NCBI GenBank assembly: GCA_028714995.1
Contig: JAQTLI010000070.1
Coordinates: 1 to 9,845 of the forward strand
DNA from: Methylobacter sp.
GTDB taxonomy: Bacteria > Pseudomonadota > Gammaproteobacteria > Methylococcales > Methylomonadaceae
Direction of reading: 5' to 3'
Length of the DNA: 9,845 nucleotides
The notes under the pieces were generated by a model. The model saw only the letters and a program-made list of their open reading frames with translations. It did no database searches and was not told the origin of the DNA. Below are positions 1-5,338 of this stretch, piece after piece. Made by a program: the position numbers and the translations under genes. Each line of letters begins with the position of its first letter. Positions within the stretch are counted from its first letter, which is position 1.

Positions 1-646
1 ACATGATGATCTTCCAGCGATGGATGATGATGATCTCAGACGCGGCAAAGCCACCTGCCATGTGGCTTTTGATGAAGCAACCGCCATTTTAACCGGCGAT
101 GCCCTGCAGGCTTTGGCTTTTGAAATTCTGGCCAATGATCCCAGCATTACGGCAACCGCTGAAGGCCGCCTGAAAATGATCACTGCGTTGACCAAAGCCA
201 GCGGCTCTCAGGGCATGGTAGGCGGTCAGGCCATCGACCTGGAATCCGTCGGAACAAAATTGACCCTGCCTGAACTGGAAAACATGCATATCCATAAGAC
301 CGGTGCGTTGATTCGTGCCAGCGTCAATATGGCTACCCTGGCGAAAGCGGATATAGACCCGAATGTCGCCAAAAAACTGGATCACTACGCCAAATGCATA
401 GGCTTATCGTTTCAGGTTAAAGATGACATTCTCGACGAAGAAAGCGATACCGCAACGCTGGGCAAAACCCAGGGCAAAGACAAGGACAACGACAAACCCA
501 CCTACCCTGCTCTTTTAGGTCTGGCCGGAGCTAAACAAAAGGCACAGGAACTGCACGAGCAAGCGCTTGACAGCCTGAGCATTTTTGGCAGCGAAGCCGA
601 TTTACTGCGTGATTTGTCGCTTTATATTATTCAGCGGGATCACTGA
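1..646 (+). CDS. ispA: Farnesyl diphosphate synthase (polyprenyl synthetase family), 3' part
   Basis: Trans-prenyl diphosphate synthase that condenses isopentenyl diphosphate with allylic diphosphates to make geranyl and farnesyl diphosphate in the cytosol, feeding quinone, undecaprenyl and hopanoid/carotenoid synthesis. The reading frame is already open at base 2 and gives HDDLPAMDDDDLRRGK, the first aspartate-rich motif (DDxxxxD) that binds substrate diphosphate through Mg2+. The second aspartate-rich motif, DDILDEESD, starts at base 422, preceded by FQVK and followed by the KTQGKD region; the GSQGMVGGQAIDL and HKTGALI segments between them are also typical. About 214 residues are present. 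The family is usually near 295, so roughly 80 N-terminal residues lie outside the window. The gene ends in TGA at 644-646. Downstream there is no dxs, the frequent partner; the next gene is convergent. Farnesyl rather than geranylgeranyl product is inferred from overall resemblance to IspA. Confidence 0.93.
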   Translation, partial: HDDLPAMDDDDLRRGKATCHVAFDEATAILTGDALQALAFEILANDPSITATAEGRLKMITALTKASGSQGMVGGQAIDLESVGTKLTLPELENMHIHKTGALIRASVNMATLAKADIDPNVAKKLDHYAKCIGLSFQVKDDILDEESDTATLGKTQGKDKDNDKPTYPALLGLAGAKQKAQELHEQALDSLSIFGSEADLLRDLSLYIIQRDH

Positions 647-660
647 TTACTGAGTGACTG

Positions 661-694
661 TTCCGGTAATGCGCGCAAAACGCCGTTACCGGAA
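661..694. terminator. Hairpin after ispA, possible terminator
   Basis: A perfect 9-bp inverted repeat, TTCCGGTAA (661-669) and TTACCGGAA (686-694), lies 14 bases after the ispA stop, with three further GCG/CGC pairs possible inside. No T-run follows on either strand, so an intrinsic terminator is not certain. Its place between two converging genes favours a role in transcript ending or 3' end protection. Confidence 0.4.
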
Positions 695-742
695 TGGCAC
701 CAATCTAGATCGATAACAACCCATCAAAAGCTTGTTTTCCGT

Positions 743-777
743 CAACTAACGGAGGCCTAATCGGATTATATTAGTTG
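743..777. repeat. Inverted repeat between convergent genes
   Basis: CAACTAA at 743-749 is matched by TTAGTTG at 771-777, giving a 7-bp stem around a 21-base loop. It lies between the ends of ispA and the DUF5062-like gene, about 50 bases past the end of the latter. It could be a weak bidirectional terminator, but there is no clear U-tract. Nothing else was recognised in 647-827. Confidence 0.25.
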
Positions 778-827
778 GGCAATAGAAAAATAACCGGCGC
801 GTATCATCCAGAGAATACCCAGCCATA

Positions 828-1088
828 TTACTTCAACAGAAGATGATCTTTCGGTAATTGCCGTGATATCCATAACGCCAATTTATGTTTCATATTCACC
901 CCGTTTTCCTGATCACCTGCCAAGGGTTGAATAAGTTTATCCTTGACCAACAAACGATAAATACATTCAACTTTATCCTTTGCCGAATCCGTCGATGCAA
1001 ATTCCGCGTACCCACGATTTTTTGCGTAATTTTCAGCAACCTCTATGGCTTTTTTTAACAGCTGAGCTTCATTTTTTAACTTTGCCAT
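828..1088 (-). CDS. Small conserved DUF5062-like protein
   Basis: An 86-residue protein, highly charged and probably helical, with no signal peptide or membrane segment and therefore presumably cytosolic. The pattern NEAQLLKKAIEVAENYAKNRGY, then a DSAKDKVECIYRLLVKDK segment and a KHKLALWISRQLP segment, matches my recollection of the DUF5062 family of small gammaproteobacterial proteins. Length agrees with that family, which has no known function. The ATG at 1088 is preceded by only a weak GGA-type ribosome binding site. It starts 57 bases after the end of the sugar kinase gene on the same strand, so it may be the last gene of that operon or have its own promoter (a TAATAT box lies in the gap). 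The family name is from memory; the reading frame itself is well supported by composition and context. Confidence 0.72.
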   Translation of the reverse strand: MAKLKNEAQLLKKAIEVAENYAKNRGYAEFASTDSAKDKVECIYRLLVKDKLIQPLAGDQENGVNMKHKLALWISRQLPKDHLLLK

Positions 1089-1145
1089 TTTTATCCAATC
1101 TTTTCCGATATTAACAATCTACCATGATACAACGCACGGCATAAG

Positions 1146-2033
1146 TTAATCGAGGTTCCACGCATTTTTGAATGCCTGATAAAAGCCTAAATCCTGAACA
1201 GTCGCCCCTTGCCGTGTTACCAGCGCGGATGCAAATGACTGCGCTCTGTCCATGGTCAATTGCATTGACCAGCCATGTTGCAAACCAAGCAAAAGAACCG
1301 CTGCAAAAGCATCCCCTGCTCCCACGGTATCGACTATGGATAAATTCCTGACAGGCTCGACTTCGGCAAATTGTCCGGCGTTGTTAACCGCCATGGCTCC
1401 CTGACTCCCGCATGTAACAACCAGCACTTCAAGATTATGTTGCGCCCGAAACAAACGCATTTTTTCCTTGATAGCACCCTGCTGCGGCGCTAAATGCATT
1501 AACTCATGATGATTGAGTTTGACCCAATCTGCTTTGGACACATACTGGTTAACCGACTCGGTTTGCCACCAGGGATCTCTTAAATTAACATCGACAAAAA
1601 CCTTGCCCAGATGATGCGCTTTTAAATCATAAAGTGCTTTTTGTGAAACATGATGCCGCAACGCCAAAGTTCCGTGATAAATGACGCTAACTTCATTGGC
1701 AAGTCTCAATTGATTCGCGGCAATAAAATCGTAGGCCTGGTTTGCTAAAATTTCATAGTCCGGTTCGCCGTTGTGAATATTAACTTTAACAGCGCCGGTA
1801 GGATAATCAGGATCCGTTTGCACGTTATCAATATTCATCCCCCAATTCAGCATGGCATGCCGGATGCTGTCGCCCATCGAATCACTGCCAACCCGGCTGA
1901 TAAAGCACGGGTTCTGATCAAAAGCCTGAAGATGCCAGGCAACATTAAAAGGCGCGCCTCCCAACACCTGCTGGCCATCAGGAAATTGATCAAACAGTAC
2001 TTCACCGAATATGCAGACCTGCTTCTCTGTCAT
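1146..2033 (-). CDS. PfkB-family carbohydrate kinase, fructokinase-like
   Basis: An ATP-dependent sugar kinase of the ribokinase/PfkB fold, most like fructokinases that make fructose 6-phosphate. The 295-residue length is normal for the family. Visible motifs are the N-terminal strand and sugar-binding GG pair (residues 25-26, in VLGGAPFNVAWHL), the VDVNLRDPWW segment (147-156), the NxxE motif N174-H-H-E177, and the PfkB signature DTVGAGDAF (235-243), in which D241 is the expected catalytic base that deprotonates the sugar hydroxyl. The start is firm: AAGGAG lies 5 bases upstream of the ATG (complement of 2039-2044). It follows the rubredoxin gene by 40 bases and shares its strand, so co-transcription is likely. 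The sugar (fructose, another hexose, or a nucleoside) cannot be settled from sequence alone; the neighbouring oxidoreductase favours a sugar or polyol pathway. TAA stop. Confidence 0.87.
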   Translation of the reverse strand: MTEKQVCIFGEVLFDQFPDGQQVLGGAPFNVAWHLQAFDQNPCFISRVGSDSMGDSIRHAMLNWGMNIDNVQTDPDYPTGAVKVNIHNGEPDYEILANQAYDFIAANQLRLANEVSVIYHGTLALRHHVSQKALYDLKAHHLGKVFVDVNLRDPWWQTESVNQYVSKADWVKLNHHELMHLAPQQGAIKEKMRLFRAQHNLEVLVVTCGSQGAMAVNNAGQFAEVEPVRNLSIVDTVGAGDAFAAVLLLGLQHGWSMQLTMDRAQSFASALVTRQGATVQDLGFYQAFKNAWNLD

Positions 2034-2073
2034 ATTAACTCCTTATCAACGGGGTAGAATTGGAAAAACATCA

Positions 2074-2244
2074 CTATTCCATCAACTTAAAAAAATTTTT
2101 CGGCGCCCCGCAGATAGGACAATCCCAGCTGTCAGGAATATCTGCCCAAAGGGTTCCCGGCGCAATACCACTGTCCGGATCACCCTTTGCTTCATCATAG
2201 ATGTGCTCGCATTCCAGACAGTGGTATTTTTTAAAATCGGACAT
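2074..2244 (-). CDS. Rubredoxin
   Basis: A 56-residue one-electron carrier with a single iron held by four cysteines. The sequence begins MSDFKKYHCLECEHIYDEA and contains C9-x2-C12 and C42-P-I-C45-G, with the usual aromatic and acidic residues (Y8, W33, W40) and the GxPDSG-type loop. This is a complete single-domain rubredoxin of normal size; no second domain is present. The ATG at 2244 has a modest GGGA ribosome binding site. The gene sits 24 bases after the end of the oxidoreductase and 40 bases before the kinase on the same strand, so it is probably the middle gene of an operon. Rubredoxins typically serve alkane hydroxylases, oxygen or superoxide reductases; which partner applies here is not visible. 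No rubredoxin reductase lies in the window. Confidence 0.93.
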   Translation of the reverse strand: MSDFKKYHCLECEHIYDEAKGDPDSGIAPGTLWADIPDSWDCPICGAPKNFFKLME

Positions 2245-2268
2245 TGTTATTTCCCATCAAAAACGATC

Positions 2269-3282
2269 TTAAGTCAGCTTGACCAGTCGGCCTTGCGCAG
2301 CGGACTGCAAGGCGGCAACAATGATTTGGCAGTTAGCCTTTGCATCGTTCAATGAAAGCAAAGGCGCTTTGTCGTTTAATACGCAATCACTGAAATGCTC
2401 GATTTCCAGCCTAAAATGATTGTCTGCCGGCAGACGTTCTTCACATTGCCGCCCGTCCTCCGTCCACCACGAAATTACCGGCACATCGCCGGGCAGTTGC
2501 CAGACGGTATGGCACAAAATGCCGCCCTTGGTGCCGGTGATTTCGTATTCGCATCGCCTCGCACGTTCAAAGCTGAAATCAAAATGCGCAAACTTCCCCG
2601 GGCCGAAATCTATGATGCCGCTGGTGGCAATGTCTGCGCCACTTTCGACATACTTGGACATAGCTGTCACCGCGATAGGAGCCTCTTCGAAAAACATCCG
2701 CGCTGAATGGATAGCGTAGCATCCGATATCCCACATGGCGCCGCCGCCATGTTCGATGCTTTCAGTCAGCCGGTACATCCGGGCGGGTCTCATCATGAAA
2801 GAATAACTGGCGCGCACCGACCGTATTTCACCTATCGTTCCCGAACGAATCAATTCCTGTACGCGTGCATGTTGCGGATGGAAGCGGTACATAAAGCCTT
2901 CCATGACGGTTACCTTATGTTGGCGTGCGGCATAATCAATGGCTTCAATATCCGCCACAGTCAGTGCCATCGGTTTTTCACACAATACATGCTTGCCATA
3001 TTCAATGGCAAGCAGCGCCCATTCGGCATGTTCGCGATTGGCCAGAGGCAAGTACACGGCATCGATTTCATCATCCTCGAGCAAAGCGTTGAGGTTATCG
3101 TAAGTCCGTACATTCTGCTGCTGCGGCGCATACTGTGCCAATGTTTGGGCGGCGGCGCCGGGACGTCGGCTGGCAATGGCAACCAGTTCCGCGTTCGGCG
3201 CTTCGACTATCGCAGGCAGCAAGCGCTCGTTAACGCGCGCTGCGCCTAAAATACCCCAGCGTAGCTTCGGTCTGTTATTCAT
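2269..3282 (-). CDS. Gfo/Idh/MocA-family NAD(P)-dependent oxidoreductase
   Basis: A cytosolic dehydrogenase of the glucose-fructose oxidoreductase / inositol dehydrogenase / MocA family, which oxidise or reduce sugars, polyols or related diols. The N-terminal Rossmann nucleotide-binding segment reads WGILGAARVNERLLP; the family EKP motif (CEKPMAL) is present with its lysine, and GGGAMWDIGCYAIH supplies the expected D and Y/H of the active site in the C-terminal alpha/beta domain. About 337 residues, normal for the family. An upstream in-frame ATG at 3291 exists, but AAAAGG directly abuts it; the same AAGG is 9 bases before the ATG at 3282, so 3282 is the better start (adding three residues otherwise). 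TAA ends at 2269. It is the first gene of a probable operon with rubredoxin and the PfkB kinase. Xylose, glucose-fructose and dihydrodiol dehydrogenases share this architecture, so the substrate is open. Confidence 0.88.
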   Translation of the reverse strand: MNNRPKLRWGILGAARVNERLLPAIVEAPNAELVAIASRRPGAAAQTLAQYAPQQQNVRTYDNLNALLEDDEIDAVYLPLANREHAEWALLAIEYGKHVLCEKPMALTVADIEAIDYAARQHKVTVMEGFMYRFHPQHARVQELIRSGTIGEIRSVRASYSFMMRPARMYRLTESIEHGGGAMWDIGCYAIHSARMFFEEAPIAVTAMSKYVESGADIATSGIIDFGPGKFAHFDFSFERARRCEYEITGTKGGILCHTVWQLPGDVPVISWWTEDGRQCEERLPADNHFRLEIEHFSDCVLNDKAPLLSLNDAKANCQIIVAALQSAAQGRLVKLT

Positions 3283-3321
3283 AAAATTCATCCTTTTCGT
3301 TTTGTGGGCTAAATATCCGGT

Positions 3322-3349
3322 TTTGTAGCTGTTGCAACCAACAATCCAA
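3322..3349 (-). promoter_or_regulatory. Candidate promoter of the oxidoreductase operon
   Basis: Reading leftward, TTGGAT (complement of 3344-3349) and TACAAA (complement of 3322-3327) are separated by 16 bases, a fair sigma-70 arrangement about 40 bases before the start codon. The perfect 8-bp palindrome GTTGCAAC (3331-3338) sits in the spacer. Matches to consensus are only partial. Confidence 0.3.
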
Positions 3350-3357
3350 ACCGGTTT
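3348..3357. promoter_or_regulatory. LacI-type operator candidate, AAACCGGTTT
   Basis: A perfect 10-bp palindrome with a central CG step, overlapping the -35 region of the candidate promoter for the oxidoreductase-rubredoxin-kinase operon. LacI/GalR-family sugar repressors commonly bind even palindromes with central CG. An overlapping partial copy (CCGGTTT, 3317-3323) and a flanking TTTCCTA/TAGGAAA dyad (3355-3361 and 3374-3380) add symmetry. No repressor gene is in the window. Confidence 0.4.
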
Positions 3358-3595
3358 CCTAGTTGCAAGGCCTTAGGAAAGAAATACGGTTTGGGGCGGG
3401 TTGCGAATGGTTGAAGTTAAAGCTAAATCTTAACCTCACTTGAGTTTTCTGGATATATTGGTTTTTTCAATATAAACGATAAACGGTTTTTAATTTTTTT
3501 ATGATTTTGTCCTTAAAGTAAGTTTCATAGCAAAAGCCGTTAACAAAAAATCGTCATGAATTTAATATAAAAAATCCAAATTTAATCGGACATTG

Positions 3596-3653
3596 ACAGG
3601 CTTCGATCGCTCCAGCCTGTAATAAATATCGCCGTTCGGCCAAAACCGGACGG
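3596..3653 (+). repeat. Two tandem hairpins
   Basis: First stem: ACAGGCT (3596-3602) with AGCCTGT (3614-3620). Second stem: CCGTTCGG (3632-3639) with CCGGACGG (3646-3653), fully paired in plus-strand RNA because one position is a U-G wobble; the minus-strand RNA would have an A-C mismatch. No U-tract follows. They lie upstream of the promoter candidate and downstream of no plus-strand gene, so their role is unknown. Confidence 0.35.
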
Positions 3654-3703
3654 TCAGTTCAATTCAAGAAATTTTTGCGTTAAACGGGCCGGAAGCATGG
3701 GTA

Positions 3704-3731
3704 TTGAATGCTGTGCATTTCCGTATATAAT
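3704..3731 (+). promoter_or_regulatory. Sigma-70 promoter candidate for the gene at 4029
   Basis: TTGAAT (3704-3709) and a perfect TATAAT (3726-3731) are 16 bases apart. Transcription would start near 3738, leaving a leader of about 290 bases before the ATG at 4029. A TGCAT/ATGCA inverted repeat (3714-3718 and 3730-3734) overlaps the spacer and -10 box and could be an operator. Confidence 0.5.
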
Positions 3732-3875
3732 GCATACAATTTCTGTTATCTCCCGTAAAACAGACTATATTTTGCTATGCTTTCAGCATCGGCTTTTCCA
3801 GTCAAATAAGTCAGTAGATATATTAAAAAACAATAGGATTGAAAATATTGCTGGTAATTTTTGACCCTCTTTTTT

Positions 3876-3912
3876 GGAAAACCGGCAAATTTTCCAGGCT
3901 GTTTGACAGCCT
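3876..3912 (+). repeat. Back-to-back hairpins in the presumed leader
   Basis: GGAAAA (3876-3881) pairs with TTTTCC (3890-3895), and immediately after it AGGCTG (3896-3901) pairs with CAGCCT (3907-3912) around a 5-base loop. The second stem is followed by TGAGTTTT, a weak U-rich tail, so this could attenuate transcription of the downstream gene or be a structural leader element. It does not match a riboswitch class I recognise. Confidence 0.35.
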
Positions 3913-4006
3913 TGAGTTTTAATATACGAATATTTTCACAGCCTACTGGTCTGCGTGAGTTCATCCTATGATCCTGAAACAAAAATATGTTCAATAAATT
4001 TTTCTT

Positions 4007-4020
4007 ACCCTCTGGAGGGT
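4007..4020 (+). promoter_or_regulatory. Ribosome binding site inside a short hairpin
   Basis: ACCCT (4007-4011), loop CTGG, AGGGT (4016-4020) form a perfect 5-bp stem with a tetraloop. The Shine-Dalgarno sequence GGAGGG (4014-4019) for the ATG at 4029 lies half in the loop and half in the stem, 9 bases from the start. This fixes the start codon at 4029 rather than an ATG 14 codons earlier and suggests possible masking of the site. Confidence 0.5.
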
Positions 4021-4028
4021 TACTACAT

Positions 4029-4792
4029 ATGATTACCCTGCGTTCGATTTGTTCATTCAGTGTGCTATTTTTTACGGTGTTGCCGCCATGTGCTGCAGCC
4101 ACGCCAAACACGCATATTTCAGTGATTGTGTCCCTCGTCGACAACGTATCACAAGGCATCGCGCCTGTTCCTGCGAAAATTGGCAATGGCGATGATCCGC
4201 GCAACAACCTCTATTGGGGTGCGCTTTACGGCGTGAAAACCTTTTTGAGCAAGGCGGATGGTTGGCGTAACTTGGGGTGCGAAAAGGATATTAACGACAC
4301 TATCCTGGAACGCTGCCAGTTTGCCTGGAAGGACAAGCTCACCGTTACCGCCGATGCTTATCGCGGCAGCCGGATTGACCAGGCAATGCTTGACTTTATG
4401 CAACAAGCAGCTACTCCGCCCGATGCGAAACAGCGTGAAATGGTGGTGTTCATCGGCCATGACGGCTTGATGGATGCACAAACCGGCCCATCATAGAACG
4501 CTTTCCAAAACATGCCAGGCACGATAAACAAGCGGTTGTCCTGGCCTGCATGAGCGACGAGTTTTTCGCAGGACATTTGCATGCTGCTGGTTCAAAGCCG
4601 GTGGTAACCACTTTTAGCTTCATGGCGCCAGAAGCCTATGTATTGGAAGCCGTTGCACGGGGTTTTGCAAACCAGGCGAGTGAAGCGGAATTGCGCAGTT
4701 CTGCCGGCGCCGCTTATGCCAAATACCAGCGCATCTCAGCCAAAGCGGGAAATTCAGTTTTTGGTGCAACAAAATTCGAACTAGACCTATAA
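4029..4792 (+). pseudogene. Frameshifted exported protein, possible His/Cys hydrolase
   Basis: The first frame (4029-4496) begins with a signal peptide: MITLRSICSFSVLFF, then a PPCAAA cleavage region near residues 22-24. It continues with PVPAKIGNGDDPRNNLYWG, a segment I recall from unnamed conserved exported proteins, and VVFIGHDGLMD (His at residue 144) before a TAG at 4494-4496. The second half continues in another frame: RPIIERFPKHARHDKQAVV at about 4484-4540, then LACMSDEFF, FSFMAPEAYVLEA and an AAYAKYQ segment, ending at TAA 4790-4792. A -1 shift (one extra base) near 4478-4490 rejoins the two into a protein of about 254 residues. No slippery heptamer or pseudoknot is evident, so mutation or a sequencing error is likelier than programmed recoding. 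The ribosome binding site is good. The GHDG and LAC motifs would sit about 30 residues apart in the restored protein. Function is not known; the hydrolase idea is inference. Confidence 0.75.
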
Positions 4793-4805
4793 GGATGTGC
4801 CGACG

Positions 4806-4837
4806 ATAGGATGGGCCGAACACGAAGCCTATCCTAT
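4806..4837. repeat. 11-bp hairpin between broken convergent genes
   Basis: ATAGGATGGGC (4806-4816) pairs with GCCTATCCTAT (4827-4837) with one G-U wobble and a 10-base loop. It lies just after the stop of the exported-protein pseudogene and at the presumed 3' end of the HepT relic on the other strand. No U-tract follows on either strand. It is a possible bidirectional terminator or a remnant of a mobile-element end. Confidence 0.4.
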
Positions 4838-5090
4838 AAGTTCCGCAAGTTCTGCGCCGCTCAGCTTGGGCTTTAGGTGCGAGCAGATCGGGAAGTAAAG
4901 CAGAAATCTCGCTACGAATGATGCATCCATAACATGTCGTAGTCGATGCCAAGCTAGCCATGAATCAGCCGGTTGCGGGTGGCGATAACGAGCCACCACG
5001 GAATTTGTGGATTGGCTTGGCGATCAGCTCGGGGATTTGGGTTGCCGCTTCGCCGATCAATTCCAGATTACATACGGTGGCATCTCCACG
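4829..5090 (-). pseudogene. HepT-like (DUF86, HEPN) ribonuclease toxin relic
   Basis: HepT toxins are HEPN ribonucleases silenced by a MntA nucleotidyltransferase that AMPylates a tyrosine in the RX4HXY motif. Reading leftward, GDATVCNLELIGEAATQIP runs from about 5085 in one frame; NPQIPWWLVIATRNRLIHG follows in a second frame (to 4957), then TAG at 4956-4954, then LGIDYDMLW; and CIIRSEISALLPDLLA resumes in the first frame at about 4930-4882. The RNRLIH segment is RX4H, with R at 4977-4975 and H at 4962-4960, and the stop codon falls exactly where the motif tyrosine belongs. At least two indels, one nonsense codon and loss of the N-terminal 30-40 residues make it dead. The 3' limit at 4829 assumes one further shift. 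No antitoxin gene is visible upstream to 5338. Assignment rests on the strong NLELIGEAA and RNRLIHG..GIDYDMLW signature. Confidence 0.82.
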
Positions 5091-5338
5091 TGGGCATGGA
5101 ACATGCTTGTGCCTACTTTACCTGGCTAAACTAGCATCTAGATTTATTGCTAATCATCTGAAAAAATGAGGTATACAATTTTCAAGCCGGGCTATCCATG
5201 ATCAACCATGCGACGTCATTCGAAAATATTCATCAGCTTTTCTCGATTAGCGATTAATATGGGGTTGATAATAACTCGTTTATAAAAGAATTTTACGGAA
5301 TTGTCTTTTTCCAATCTTTTTGATGGAGATTAACTCTG
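5091..5338. other. Intergenic, no gene recognised
   Basis: Neither strand offers a believable coding frame, and no remnant of an MntA-like nucleotidyltransferase or of the HepT N-terminus could be read here. TATAAA at 5281-5286 may be a -10 box for the gene at 5339, but no properly spaced -35 is evident (TTGATA at 5265-5270 is only 10 bases away). Confidence 0.5.

Larger units (their letters stand above)
3381..4028. other. AT-rich intergenic region between divergent genes
   Basis: No convincing gene was found here on either strand; long AT-rich stretches and the absence of a credible start site argue against one. The minus-strand frame that remains open into this stretch lacks recognisable protein features. 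The region contains a tandem ATAAACG pair near 3472, two compact hairpins at 3596-3653, a promoter-like sequence at 3704-3731 and further hairpins in the presumed leader at 3876-3912 and 4007-4020, listed separately. Confidence 0.6.

Noticed and set aside
2011..3249. Several plus-strand frames opposite the kinase, rubredoxin and oxidoreductase genes
   Set aside because: They are antisense to genes with complete family motifs and good ribosome binding sites on the minus strand.
3391..3406. Possible sigma-54 promoter (TTGGGGCGGGTTGC)
   Set aside because: The GG and GC elements are 8 bases apart instead of 10.
3746..4207. Open minus-strand frame of 153 codons
   Set aside because: Its 5' half is antisense to the signal-peptide gene at 4029, the start has no ribosome binding site, and the rest is AT-rich sequence without recognisable protein features.
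4478..4496. Programmed -1 frameshifting in the exported-protein gene
   Set aside because: No X-XXY-YYZ slippery heptamer in the right phase precedes the stop, and no clear stimulatory stem follows.
4960..5169. Open plus-strand frame of 69 codons starting MNQPVAGG
   Set aside because: It lies antisense to the HepT relic, has no ribosome binding site, and its sequence is explained by the complement of the RNRLIHG motif.
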